DNA of 64,000 bases, from positions 1-64,000 of the forward strand of contig CABUQV010000010.1 in NCBI GenBank assembly GCA_902493855.1, written 5' to 3'. This DNA is from an uncultured Collinsella sp. (GTDB lineage Bacteria; Actinomycetota; Coriobacteriia; Coriobacteriales; Coriobacteriaceae). The notes beneath the pieces were generated by a model. It was given only the letters and a program-made list of their open reading frames with translations. It was not told the origin of the DNA and did no database searches. Each line of letters begins with the position of its first letter. Positions within the stretch are counted from its first letter, which is position 1. Below, one piece after another: positions 18,058 to 27,714 of this stretch. A program made the translations under genes and the position numbers.

Positions 18058-20664
18058 CTAATGAAGAGAAACGGGGAACCATTCGCATCTGCGCGACTGA
18101 AAGGACAATAGGAATCCGATCAAGCCTGCTGACCCAGTGGAATAATCCGCAGATAAACAGGCTCCTCCGTTCCCAACCATGAATATGGATTCATCCTCAT
18201 CACGCGCAAATAGGAATCCATTCGCGACGTTCCTGATCATCAACCGAAGGGGCGCCTCATCTTTTGGGTTTGGCGAACAGAGCAGGGCAGCAGCTTTTCC
18301 ACAAATCCCACAAAATAGTCCGCCGTTTAACGAGATGGGCTCTTCTATATTCAAACTCATCTTTTCCAGCTCATCAGTCCAGCTGTTAGGAGTGCAATAC
18401 GTCAAGGCGAAGAACACTCCCGCCGTCCCCTCAGAGAGATAGCCGAAGTTGACGCCATCATAATTAACAAAGTAACCGTTTTCTCCGAAGCTCAGAAGGT
18501 CCATCTCGAATTTAAGGCAATCTTGCATCATTGCTAACCAGTCTGAGCTGCCGTGAAAATACTCCATCAAACGCTTGCACGCAATGGCAGCCCCTGACCA
18601 GCCATCAAATAGGCCCACAGCATTTCCGGTTTCCGAGCCTGGGCTCACCAAACATTCATGAGACTGGATTGCCGTCTTCAGCTGTTCTGCCGCAGATTCA
18701 ATGAGGCGAGATAGTCGTGGCTCTTCGGTGTCTTCTTCAAGCTGGCAGAGCGCAAGAATTGTCCCGGAAAGGCCGGTTCGAATCGAAAGGTCATGTCGGT
18801 TGATAGCGGGCAGTTCAGACGGCACAAGCGCAAGCGCCTCCCGCGTATACCCAGATTGTGACAATGCACTTGCGATTCCTGACACCCCACGCAAGAGGCC
18901 GTGAAATCCAATAGACGTTCCTGCATCGAGCTTCCTCTTTATCCATTCCACATCTTCTTGAACGTTCATTCCTGCACGAGACATCATTAGCATTATTCCT
19001 GCTGCTCCAGTCTCGATGTCCAGTGAACCGGAGTCGTCATGCAAGAATTGCGAAGCATCGCCCGGATATCTTCTTTCATCCCCGGATTCAATCAACATCT
19101 GCGATGACATTCTGATGCCCGCGGCAAGCCGATTTATCAGCTCACCGCAATTAATATCAGTTGCCACATACGGGGAATAGTCAAATCTGTCTCGTAGCAA
19201 GCTCGAAGGTACATTGGCCCTGGCGTCTGACAGCAGATTCATCGTCTCTTCAGAGAATAGACTCTCCACGTGAACAAGGCTTGTCTCCAGCGCTCTAGGA
19301 CTGAATGCCGTGGACCAAGAGGGCCAGAAGATATAAAACAGCAAATTTGTGAGAGCGAATGCGTCGCGATCAGCATTACCACACCTCTCGTAGGGAATGA
19401 ATCCTGGAGTACCCAGAACGCCCGAATCATCGCCCTCAACGTGTCGGACTCCTTCGAAATCGATTACCGAAACGCTTTCATCAGGCCCAACAATGAAGTT
19501 CTTCAGATTTATGTCCATTATCGCTATGCCCCGAGAATGGACCTCGTTTACGAGCCTGATGATGGCCCTCGCGATTCGCAGAGCTCTTTTTTCAAACTTT
19601 TCAACAAGAGCCATTTCGAGGGAAAATGGATAATTAGACGCAAGCCATGTTTGGAGCGATACTCCTTCGACGAATTCCTCAATCAGAAATTCATGCCCAT
19701 CGATCACCTTATATCCAAGGTACTCGGGAATACCGCCAATGCCCTGTAATTGTATCAATGCCTCCTTTTCTCTCCGCAGCCTGGCAATGGCGTCTTCCTC
19801 ACCCGTGTAACCAGCAAAGGGACGTGCTTCCTTCAAAACCACGCTTTTGCCGGTTGCCTCATTCCTTCCGAGATATACCCCTCCACCATTGCTGAAATGA
19901 AGGCTATCGAGAATCGAATACGGCGCGAGTTCTCTTGCTAGAGAGTCAGCATCGGGATTCAATCTCTCGAAAACTTCTGCTTCGATTTTTTGCGGTACTT
20001 TTACGAAATCCGGGAGAACGAAAAACGGTACCCGCTTGTCCTCAATCGTGTTTCCATCTGGAGTGGCAATCACCATGACATTCTTGCCACCTTCAAGCAC
20101 TTGCTTGCGATAGTAAAAGCCACCATAGCGAAAATACACTGAGCCGTTTCCATATTTTGTATCGGAAAGAATATACGGGCCCTCAACGTTCTCGGTCAAT
20201 TCATTGAGGCTATCTAGCAGATAGCAAAACTGCTCATCGTCTCTAGGATACACAGTAATAAATTTACCGGATCCCGATCGATCTGCGTACTTCATATTCG
20301 ATTGATAGAAAGCAGTTGTAGTCGCTCTAAATTTAAATGGGACACCCTTTTCGAGCAAGAAGTTGGATATGTTATCCAAGACGAAATCTTCCATTCCCGG
20401 ACGAACGCTAATGTGTATCTTCCATCCTTGCAAAGGAAGCTCATAGCGATCGGGGAAACAGTATCTCCAAGTATCATCCTCCGTTGTTGACCAGCTTTCC
20501 GGCAAATCAACTCGATACTCTCGTCCTACCTTGAAACTCGTCTTTTCATAAAACGGAGAGCTTGGGAACACATGTTTGAATCTATACTCAGTCAGATTTT
20601 TATACGGTAATGCTGACTTCTTATTATCCAACTCCAACCCCTCCCTCTCCGGACTTGACTGCAC
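18058..20664 (-). CDS. class III lanthipeptide synthetase (LanKC: lyase-kinase-cyclase)
   Basis: 868 residues, the normal size. The N-terminal phospho-Ser lyase domain (about 1-240) contains YADRSGSGKFITVYP near 126-140. The kinase domain (about 245-450) has ATP lysine K278 (VVLKEARPF), catalytic D384 with N389 (MDINLKN) and metal-binding D402 (VIDFEG). The C-terminal LanC-like cyclase (about 520-868) has the Gly-rich repeats (GLLRGVSGIA, GLFDGWSGAA, GGLFCGICGKAA) but I do not find the His/Cys zinc ligands of classes II and IV, which points to class III. First gene of the operon. Start choice among upstream codons is uncertain. Confidence 0.93.
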   Translation of the reverse strand: MQSSPEREGLELDNKKSALPYKNLTEYRFKHVFPSSPFYEKTSFKVGREYRVDLPESWSTTEDDTWRYCFPDRYELPLQGWKIHISVRPGMEDFVLDNISNFLLEKGVPFKFRATTTAFYQSNMKYADRSGSGKFITVYPRDDEQFCYLLDSLNELTENVEGPYILSDTKYGNGSVYFRYGGFYYRKQVLEGGKNVMVIATPDGNTIEDKRVPFFVLPDFVKVPQKIEAEVFERLNPDADSLARELAPYSILDSLHFSNGGGVYLGRNEATGKSVVLKEARPFAGYTGEEDAIARLRREKEALIQLQGIGGIPEYLGYKVIDGHEFLIEEFVEGVSLQTWLASNYPFSLEMALVEKFEKRALRIARAIIRLVNEVHSRGIAIMDINLKNFIVGPDESVSVIDFEGVRHVEGDDSGVLGTPGFIPYERCGNADRDAFALTNLLFYIFWPSWSTAFSPRALETSLVHVESLFSEETMNLLSDARANVPSSLLRDRFDYSPYVATDINCGELINRLAAGIRMSSQMLIESGDERRYPGDASQFLHDDSGSLDIETGAAGIMLMMSRAGMNVQEDVEWIKRKLDAGTSIGFHGLLRGVSGIASALSQSGYTREALALVPSELPAINRHDLSIRTGLSGTILALCQLEEDTEEPRLSRLIESAAEQLKTAIQSHECLVSPGSETGNAVGLFDGWSGAAIACKRLMEYFHGSSDWLAMMQDCLKFEMDLLSFGENGYFVNYDGVNFGYLSEGTAGVFFALTYCTPNSWTDELEKMSLNIEEPISLNGGLFCGICGKAAALLCSPNPKDEAPLRLMIRNVANGFLFARDEDESIFMVGNGGACLSADYSTGSAGLIGFLLSFQSRRCEWFPVSLH

Positions 20665-20707
20665 GGCATTCGAAGACTTCTTACAGATATAGATAATAGA
20701 CCAAAAA

Positions 20708-20724
20708 TTAAACTATTTGTTTAA
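20708..20724. promoter_or_regulatory. inverted repeat upstream of the lanthipeptide operon
   Basis: TTAAAC-tattt-GTTTAA, a perfect 6-base inverted repeat in an AT-rich stretch about 45 bases before the LanKC start. It may be an operator. No regulator gene is present in the cluster, so control would be by a factor encoded elsewhere. Confidence 0.35.
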
Positions 20725-20911
20725 GAATTTCTCGATTTCTTATGTCTTTGCTATATGAATCAAAACAGCTTCCTGCCTAGAACGTGATAGCCACCGGATC
20801 GTATGCTTGCAATAGCCTGCATCGATACTTCGAACAAGTGGTACGCCCGCTCCCCGAAAACAACATCGCCCTCGAACCGTGTCTGGTTTCATTTTCCATG
20901 ATGTGTTTCGT
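20725..20911. other. short debris between the lanthipeptide operon and the IS21 element
   Basis: A plus-strand frame from about 20791 reads VIATGSYACNSLHRYFEQVV and onward with coding-like composition, but has no start and runs into the insertion sequence. It may be the remnant of a gene cut by the IS. No intact gene. Confidence 0.3.
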
Positions 20912-20985
20912 CAAGTTAATTTGAGCAAATTGATCACTTATTTTTGAGCAGAATGGTCAGATGATTTCGCTCCTTTTCTGAGCAG

Positions 20986-21729
20986 TTACTCTTCCCGCAT
21001 CAAAGCGTGCCGGACCCTGTACGACTCGCCCCTGAACTGGATAAGCCTCCCATGGTGGACGATCCTGTCTATCACGGCGGCCGCCATCTGGTCATCGCCG
21101 AACACCGAGCCCCACCGGCTGAACTCCAGGTTCGTCGTGATCAGCACCGACTGGCGCTCGTAGGCGTCGGCGAAGACCTGGAACATCAGCCTCGCGCCCT
21201 CGGCATCGAGCGGCAGGAATCCGAGTTCGTCGATGACGAGAAGCCCCGCCCTGCCTATCTGCGCGGCCTCCCTGTCCAGCCGTCCCTCCTCCCGTGCGCG
21301 CCTCAGCCTCGCGACGAGCGAGGACGCCGTGAAGAACCTCGCCTCGATCCTCCGCTCGCATGCGAGCGCGCAGAGCGCCGAGGCCATGTGGGTCTTCCCG
21401 GTCCCGACATCGCCCATCAGGACCAGGTCCTCGCGGGCATCGAGGAATGCGAGCGAGAGCAGGGAGTCCCTGTCGAGCCCCTCGGGCCACGTCACGGCCG
21501 ACCAATCGTATCCCGCGAACGTCTTCGGCGCCGGCAGGGCGCAGCGCCTCAGCAGGGAGACCCGTTTGGACGCCTCCCTGCTGGCCCTTTCCGCCTCCAG
21601 GTATTCCGCCAGGTACTCGACCTGCTTGGGCGTCCCGAGCCTCGACCACTCCTCGAGCACCGCAGTCGTGAGGGAGCACGACCTGCCCGCCTCGACGACC
21701 CTTCTAGAGAGCTCCTCGCTAGCGGGCAT
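20986..21729 (-). CDS. istB: IS21-family helper ATPase IstB
   Basis: 247 residues from MPASEELSRR (start 21729). An AAA+ ATPase that assists IstA during transposition. Walker A GDVGTGKTHMASAL and Walker B LLVIDELGFLPLD are present. The start overlaps the end of istA by eleven bases, typical of IS21 coupling. A longer open frame upstream is only the istA antiframe. Confidence 0.93.
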   Translation of the reverse strand: MPASEELSRRVVEAGRSCSLTTAVLEEWSRLGTPKQVEYLAEYLEAERASREASKRVSLLRRCALPAPKTFAGYDWSAVTWPEGLDRDSLLSLAFLDAREDLVLMGDVGTGKTHMASALCALACERRIEARFFTASSLVARLRRAREEGRLDREAAQIGRAGLLVIDELGFLPLDAEGARLMFQVFADAYERQSVLITTNLEFSRWGSVFGDDQMAAAVIDRIVHHGRLIQFRGESYRVRHALMREE

Positions 21730-23197
21730 CGGCGACCGCCCCCTTGAGGAAACCGTCGTATACGGCGAGGTCCGGCCCGGTCGCCCCGCCGCCCGCGCCG
21801 CCGGCGATCCTCCTGGCGAGGACGTCCACCGTCGCGTCGTCGGGGACGCGACCGCCCTCAATGACCCTGAGCGCCGCGTCGCATGCCGCGCCGAAGCCCG
21901 ACGAGGCCGCGGCGCGCGAGATGGAGCGGAGCGTCTGTCTGCGCCCCGCCCCGTCCATCCTGTCTATGCCGGCGACGAGACCCTCGGGCATGTCCCGCCT
22001 GATCGTCGACTCGCCGAAGGCCCTCGGCCTCGCGACGAGCGCCGGGACCAGGGAGAGGGGGTTTCGCACCGCGGGGCCCTCGCCGTAGGCCCTCTCCAGG
22101 ACGGCGACGCGCCTGCCGCGATCGGCCAGGATCTCGACGGTATCGGCCCTCATGCCCACGAGGAGGTCCCTGCCGTGCCAGGCCGGCCCGGCGACGTACT
22201 CGCGCCCGTCCACGGTGACGTAGCCCCTCTTGTCGGCATGCGCCCGCACCCATCTCACTGGGTCGAAGTCGACGCCGGGCAGGGCCCTCATCGCCGCGAG
22301 GTCCTCCGCGAGCGCCTCTGCGGTCGGCCTGCCGTCCCGCGCGCATGACTTCCCGGAGAGCGCGGCGCAGCCCCGCTCGAGGAATGCGTTGAGCTCGGCG
22401 AGGCCCCCGAACGAGGGGACTGGAACGAGAAGGTTTCTCCGGAGGAAGCCGACCGCGTTCTCGACCGACCCCTTCTCATTGCCGGAATACGGGTTGCAGT
22501 AGCGGCTCTCGAAACGGTAATGCCCCTTCATCTGGGAGAACAGCCTCGACTCGGTCACCGTGCCGCGGAGCATCCTGCCCGCCTCGGTGGCGTTGTCGAG
22601 CACTATCACCCTCGGCGCGCGGCCCCAGCGCCGGAAGATCTCGACGAGGCCCGCGCACATGCACTCCGACCTCTGCGACATCGTGGCGACGCACTGCCTG
22701 TCGTTGGAATGCGGCAGCGTGGCCACCAGCAGCTTCGGCTCGACCGTCTCGCCCGCGATGGCGGCCCTGAAGTTCCCGTAGTCGACCTGGCACGCGCCCG
22801 GTGCCCACTCGAGCTCGAGGAACCCCTCGCCGGCGCCCGACGAGCGCTCTCGTCTGAACTCGGCCACGAACCTGCGGACCGTCGAGTAGGAGCCGGTGAA
22901 CCCCCTCTCCTCGACGAGCCTGTCGTAGATGCGCTTGGCGGTGTGCCGCTGCTTGCGAGGGGCGGAGAGGTCCTCGTCGAGCACCTTCTCGATCCAGGGC
23001 CCGTTGCCTTCGAGACCGGGCCGCTCCCTGGCCCTCCTGACGGGGGCGACGGGAGACATGTCCTCCATGTCGGCGTACTTGCTCACGGTGTTGCGGCTGA
23101 CGTGGAGCCTTCGGGCAATCTCGGACCTCGAGACACCGTCGGCGTCCATCGACCGTATATCATTCCTGATGTCCAGGGGCACGGTCATTTCCTCCAT
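21719..23197 (-). CDS. istA: IS21-family transposase IstA
   Basis: About 492 residues. N-terminal helix-turn-helix (DGVSRSEIARRLHVSRNTVSKY), then a DDE integrase core with VDYGNFRAAIAGE, VIVLDNATEAGR and NPYSGNEKGSVENAVGFLRRN supplying the acidic triad, then a C-terminal Mu-like region. ATG 23197 or 23188 are both possible; GGGAAGG and GGAGGAA lie in front. No internal stops, so the element looks functional. Confidence 0.93.
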   Translation of the reverse strand: MEEMTVPLDIRNDIRSMDADGVSRSEIARRLHVSRNTVSKYADMEDMSPVAPVRRARERPGLEGNGPWIEKVLDEDLSAPRKQRHTAKRIYDRLVEERGFTGSYSTVRRFVAEFRRERSSGAGEGFLELEWAPGACQVDYGNFRAAIAGETVEPKLLVATLPHSNDRQCVATMSQRSECMCAGLVEIFRRWGRAPRVIVLDNATEAGRMLRGTVTESRLFSQMKGHYRFESRYCNPYSGNEKGSVENAVGFLRRNLLVPVPSFGGLAELNAFLERGCAALSGKSCARDGRPTAEALAEDLAAMRALPGVDFDPVRWVRAHADKRGYVTVDGREYVAGPAWHGRDLLVGMRADTVEILADRGRRVAVLERAYGEGPAVRNPLSLVPALVARPRAFGESTIRRDMPEGLVAGIDRMDGAGRRQTLRSISRAAASSGFGAACDAALRVIEGGRVPDDATVDVLARRIAGGAGGGATGPDLAVYDGFLKGAVADAR

Positions 23198-23335
23198 CCT
23201 TCCCGGGCGGTCTCGCCAAAGTACCCGCCCGGGAAAACAATAAAGCGGGGGCCGCGCCCCCGGTCCTCGGGGCGCGGCCCGCTTGATCAAACTGCTCAAT
23301 TCTTAATGGCCACCGTGCTCAATTCTCGGTGACTA

Positions 23336-26082
23336 TCCGGACCACTTTTAAGTGAACATCAACACCATGAGAGACACCTCGCGTCGAAAGGGCCCATATG
23401 TCCGCAAGGAGGAACATCGTCGTACACAAGCTCGCAAAAAAAGGGGCTGAAACGGTACCGAGGCGTCGACGACAGGGCCTCAAGACCATCTCACGAAGCG
23501 CACTTACGAGGAAAACGTCGACGCTGACCGCCTTTTTCTGATACTGGGTGCCAATCTCTTGAGGCTCTTCATCGACGTCCTTTTCAGGTGTGTGAAGAGC
23601 ATCTCGGGTCCGACCATTCGCGCGCTCCTGTGGCCGACTTGGAGGAATCCCGAATATACCGCTTGTTCCGCATCGAGCACGCTGCCTCGAGATCCCCGGT
23701 GGGAAGCACCCCTGCAGACATTCGGCATTCTCCCGCGAGGTCAACGCCTATACCCCACCCACAACCCGTCCGTAAGGATTGAACGCGTCCGGCCTGAGCC
23801 GACGTCGCCGCCTCGGTCCACGCCCCCGTCTCGGAGTGAGGCCACCGGCGCACTTGTCCATCGCCCTCCCCCGTTCGAGATGGATATGCGCCAAGAGTCT
23901 CCCCGACATGGAGGCACATTCCCGGATCGCGGCGGGCGACCGTACCTTCGAAAAAGACATGTGCTCCCCGTGTACCATCGTCCCGGACAACTGAATCACC
24001 GTAGTCAGCGGAAACGCAAGGGGCCCGATGGACAAACCGCTGCTGCCTAGAGACTGCGGAGCACCACGGCTACACGATTCTCTCTACCCGGGCCTGAGCC
24101 CTGCAGGCCGAAAGACCAAGCGGCGAAAACGGACGACCCAAGCGAGCCGTGCGAACTTCCGATCTTCCAGGAGCTCGCTAATGAGCTCACCTGCATCGTA
24201 GGAGCGCTCAGCTCCAAGCCGCTCTCTTGGTGGGATGGAAATTGAGATGACGTATCCCTTGAAGAGGAATCTGCGTGCCGTGCGTGCTGCCCTTCGAACT
24301 CCGAACGCGACGACGACTCGAAGTATCGCCCGATCACCGCACGCGGCCTGAGCGGGCGCAGCAGTCGACCCCTTCCGGCTGGACAGCCATCTCCTTCCCG
24401 GCCGCAGTGCACTGACGTACCTGGCAATATCCCACCGACTTGGTTCGCATGCCGCCGTATTACGCCGAGGCACAAACCCATTGCAGTCCGAATCACAGCG
24501 AAGCCGACGATGCAGCGGTAACCCCCGACGCCACGGCGGCGTAGGATTGCCACACGTTCCAAGCAACAGCCCATCGAGCGCGCACGGACTGCCTTATGCC
24601 CCGTCCCTCGACGACCTAGGGATGCCACGCGGAAACACCCGGCGTCATTATGCGGCTTTTCGATGCGTCAACTCCTGGAAATCGATCGATAGAGCTATAG
24701 AAGTACCCTTTGGGCACGCAGGAGCGATTAGAAAACATGGAGGCGGAGGTCAACTCGGAGGCAGGGAAGCTGATCGGATTCATTCTTGACTCAGGCTCGA
24801 TGCAGCTACAGGCCTACGTCTCATACACGAACATCCTGTCACTATCCAAGCGCGACAGGCGCGACGAGGTCGGACGACCCCGCATCAGGATCAATAAGCT
24901 CGGCGGTACAGTACACTACGCCATAGTGAACAACGCCATACCGCTCCAGCCGAAAACGCAGGCCGCAAGGAAGCGTGCGCCGGCATTCCGAGAATCATAT
25001 ACCGCTTGATAGCCGGCCATCTCTGAATGCTTCGGTGTGTTTTCGGTATGTAATTCACTGAGGACGAATTTGGTCCGGCGGGACCGCTCCAGACGGTAAG
25101 TATGCGCGTACGACATGAGGCGGTTGAGCTTGCTCTCTGCGCGCTAGCCGAGAACATGCCGTCTTCGGAGACTGTCGGGCTCGCCGGCGCTTTGAGGACC
25201 ATGATGGCCAACCAGACGGGACAAACTTCCTCTCGCTTGTTTCCCAGGCAGAATCCGGCTCAGAGACCCGGACCATGGGGTGAGCGCATCGAACACCGAC
25301 GAAGGGGCCACCCACTACGCGGCAATGGGGAAGCATCCCGTTCAAGGCTGTGCTGGACGACTTATGGGTAACAGGCTCCGCCCCATCCACGGTGCTGAGG
25401 TGAAATATGTCAAACTCGGCTAGGCATTGCGAGTTGAGGGTCGACCTGCCCCCAGCTTGCATATGCTTTCTTCAGAGCCTCAAAGAACTCGCAACGAATG
25501 GCTCTTGAGAAAGAAACGGCAGTTATGAAAACCACACGCGAAAAGGCACTCTCCGACGTCGGAACCGTGAGGACGGAACGATCGACATCAGCGTCGCGGT
25601 AAAGCCGCTGCTGGAGGGACTGCTCAACACTGCGATGGATAAACAGGCATTGAAGTTCGGGGTGTGCGCTGCATGTCCCGCAGGCCGCACTGGCAACAAG
25701 GGCTACTCCGAAGGGTTCTTCGACCGCTCAAACAAAAACTCTTCCACCAAAAAGCCTGGATCGGCGCGGGTGTCGCCGAGCTCATGTCCGAGCCTGATAT
25801 CTGAATACCGCGGCTCCGTTCGGGTCGCATTACGCAAGCTCTCAGCTGGTTCACGCGCGACAAGCCACGAATCGCGTTGGCAATGCGATGTTGATATCAA
25901 AATGTCCACAACTCTGCCCGCGTTAACAGCCCCATGTCAAACACGATATTTATCCTATAAGGTCTTTTCGGCACCGTTAATACTGAACCGGATATTAACG
26001 GTACATAAATGGGGGGCCACTTTCTCAATTTAAAGTAAATTTCTCGAGGCAATTGATTCGGCTAATATGTTGTTTATCCACT
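23336..26082. other. 2.7-kb decayed region without intact genes
   Basis: Open frames here are short, overlap on both strands and have no recognisable domains or good ribosome sites. Some fragments read like former coding sequence: a plus-strand piece at 24710-25009 (GKLIGFILDSGSMQLQAYVSY, then GRPRIRINKLGGTVHYAI) and a piece from about 25570 (TIDISVAVKPLLEGLLNTAM ... GNKGYSEGFF) that faintly resembles an IS256 transposase N-terminus. I infer degraded mobile DNA between the IS21 element and the DUF2975/XRE pair. I cannot name the original genes. Confidence 0.5.
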
Positions 26083-26364
26083 CTAGTCTGCGCTTTGTTC
26101 ACGATAGAACGCCAGGTAATCTTCCATGAATTTCTCTCCGAAATTCTTACGTGCCTCTTCCGCGCTCATATATTCAATTAGGTCTCCGGGCTGGCAGTCG
26201 AATATCTCGCAAAGCCGATTAAGCGTCTCGATCCTCAATGCCCTTACCTTGCCGTTTTTAAGTTTGGAAATCGTCTGGACGCTGCAGCCAAACTCATCAG
26301 CAAGATCGTTCGATTGCATTTTACGGGAGGCTAACATCTTATCCAGATTAAAAATAATCGCCAT
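26083..26364 (-). CDS. small XRE-type helix-turn-helix regulator
   Basis: 93 residues. The helix-turn-helix covers about residues 12-60 (RKMQSNDLADEFGCSVQTIS, then LNRLCEIFDCQPGDLIEY), the layout of small YozG-like Cro/CI regulators. GAGGTG before the ATG. It lies eight bases behind the DUF2975 gene; this pairing is common, and the membrane protein may control or be controlled by the regulator. The C-terminus (EKFMEDYLAFYREQSAD) extends slightly beyond the family norm. Confidence 0.9.
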   Translation of the reverse strand: MAIIFNLDKMLASRKMQSNDLADEFGCSVQTISKLKNGKVRALRIETLNRLCEIFDCQPGDLIEYMSAEEARKNFGEKFMEDYLAFYREQSAD

Positions 26365-26372
26365 AAGGCACC

Positions 26373-26999
26373 TCAGAGCGTTTCATCGGATAGCCTCTGA
26401 AGCAAGGCTCCATACTTAAAAACATATGATAGGCAAAACGAGACAATCGCCCAAAGCACAGAAGCCACATCAACATTCACAATAATGGGTTGAACGGACA
26501 GCCCGACAAACATGTCTCCAACGGACTCAATAGAAAAGGGAGCAAATGAGATCATTAGCTCAAATAGCATTTTACCCAAAAGCAGCCAACCAACTGTCTT
26601 CCATCGTAAAGACTGTATGTCCGAGAAAGGAGACTCACCTCGTGACATATCCTCAAACACACGTATGAACAGTCGAAACAGAAGCGTTACAATAGCGACC
26701 ATAATCAAATTGGGCAAAAACCGCTGGATTGTTGACAGGATATCCCCGATTGAATAATCCAAAGAGACAATCCACAAGAACATCGCCGCACAAATCACCA
26801 AGATAGCAACTATATAAATATAAAATAGAACTCTAAGCAATCGGCCCGCGACTCGGCTCACGGATTTTAGGCGCCCCAGAGATTGGTAGATTTTCTCCTC
26901 ATCGTTCGTCATGTATCGGTTCGCCGCATTCGAAGCAGTGTCCATTTGATATCTATCCAGTTTCACCTTGATGGCGCGCCATGATTGGCTGCCGGCCAT
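26373..26999 (-). CDS. DUF2975 membrane protein
   Basis: 208 residues with four hydrophobic segments (about 52-78, 92-112, 133-153 and 175-197). The central segment VFEDMSRGESPFSDIQSLRWKTVGWLLLG is the hallmark of DUF2975. Function unknown. The ATG at 26999 overlaps by one base the stop of a 27-codon ORF (TAATG), which would give coupled translation; there is no good ribosome site of its own. Internal starts at the MDTASN or MTNDEEK methionines are possible. Confidence 0.82.
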   Translation of the reverse strand: MAGSQSWRAIKVKLDRYQMDTASNAANRYMTNDEEKIYQSLGRLKSVSRVAGRLLRVLFYIYIVAILVICAAMFLWIVSLDYSIGDILSTIQRFLPNLIMVAIVTLLFRLFIRVFEDMSRGESPFSDIQSLRWKTVGWLLLGKMLFELMISFAPFSIESVGDMFVGLSVQPIIVNVDVASVLWAIVSFCLSYVFKYGALLQRLSDETL

Positions 27000-27082
27000 T
27001 AGAACCCAATCTTAAAGCAAACGTTTCCCCAACCGATTACAGAGCAATAGGTATACGAACTAGCATCGTTAGTGAAAATCAT
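26999..27082 (-). CDS. 27-residue peptide gene coupled to DUF2975/XRE
   Basis: ATG 27082, stop TAA 26999, behind a strong TAAGGAGG four bases upstream. Peptide: MIFTNDASSYTYC13 then SVIGWGNVC22 and FKIGF. It has two Cys nine residues apart, several Ser/Thr, aromatic residues and a hydrophobic end. No known family recognised. It may be a secreted peptide, a signal sensed by the DUF2975/XRE pair, or a regulatory leader whose translation opens the next gene. The ribosome site and the overlap support real translation. Confidence 0.55.
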   Translation of the reverse strand: MIFTNDASSYTYCSVIGWGNVCFKIGF

Positions 27083-27714
27083 TTTTCCTCCTTAGGTATC
27101 AGATTCCTTTAATTCTTTTAATGGTCTCTTTCTATTTTATTACGGTTTGATGTTATTGAGCAATAGCTTTGCGGAAACAACGATGACAACATCTGGCCAG
27201 CTGCAAGTTCACCCGGGCAATTCAGCAAGAGTTCGGGAAACTCGCATCAGCTTATCGGACAAAAGGAGCCGCTCGTCCAATGCGTATCCCCTTCAGCATG
27301 GATAACACCTCAACCTTCAACCGCGCCAAACAAGACTCGTCGCTGAAGTCCATACAGGTCGAATGCTTGGTTTCCAAGTCCTCGCGCAAGACCCCCCCCT
27401 CAATCGCCTCTCCCAGACCGCCAGCGTCGTCGAACGTGAATATCGAACAGAGACCGTCGCTCTCAATCCTTAACCGCCTATCAATGTACGGCTCGCCGAA
27501 CCCTCTTGTTCAGCAAAACGCCTTTCCAATATCCGGAATCTCGTCGCCATTGCAGTCTAGTAGCCGCAAGCTAGAGGCAATCTCAAGCTGCCGTTCCATT
27601 GATTTCATCCAAAGTCATTCGAAGATGTCGATCATGTCGGAAATGTCGGTGTAAGGGCCTGAAGCAAAGGAGCGGCCACCGCCTTAGAATCTGTAGCTGC
27701 GACAAACGGATTCG
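27083..27714. other. intergenic stretch with a broken minus-strand reading frame
   Basis: 27095-27180 is AT-rich and may hold the promoter of the 27-codon ORF. From about 27660 down to 27260 on the minus strand the text reads like coding sequence (MERQLEIASSLRLLDCNGDE, then GEPYIDRRLRIESDGLCSIF) but is cut by an in-frame stop near 27505 and another near 27615. I call it a remnant of an unknown gene; no function can be given. Confidence 0.35.

Larger units (their letters stand above)
20912..23335 (-). mobile_element. IS21-family insertion sequence with istA and istB
   Basis: A two-gene element with multiple terminal repeats, as in IS21. On the left, TTTGAGCAaattGATCA (20918-20936) and TTTTTGAGCAgaatGGTCA (20941-20959); on the right, the inverse forms TGATCAaacTGCTCAATT (23284-23301) and TGGCCAccgTGCTCAATT (23307-23324). 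Exact ends and the target duplication could not be fixed by eye. Both genes look intact, so it may be active. Its G+C is much higher than that of the neighbouring RiPP cluster. Confidence 0.85.

Noticed and set aside
18058..20664. Class IV (LanL) synthetase
   Set aside because: The C-terminal cyclase lacks visible zinc-binding Cys/His motifs, so class III fits better.
24047..24628. 193-residue minus-strand ORF in the decayed region
   Set aside because: Biased composition, no domain, no ribosome site; overlapping frames of equal length exist.
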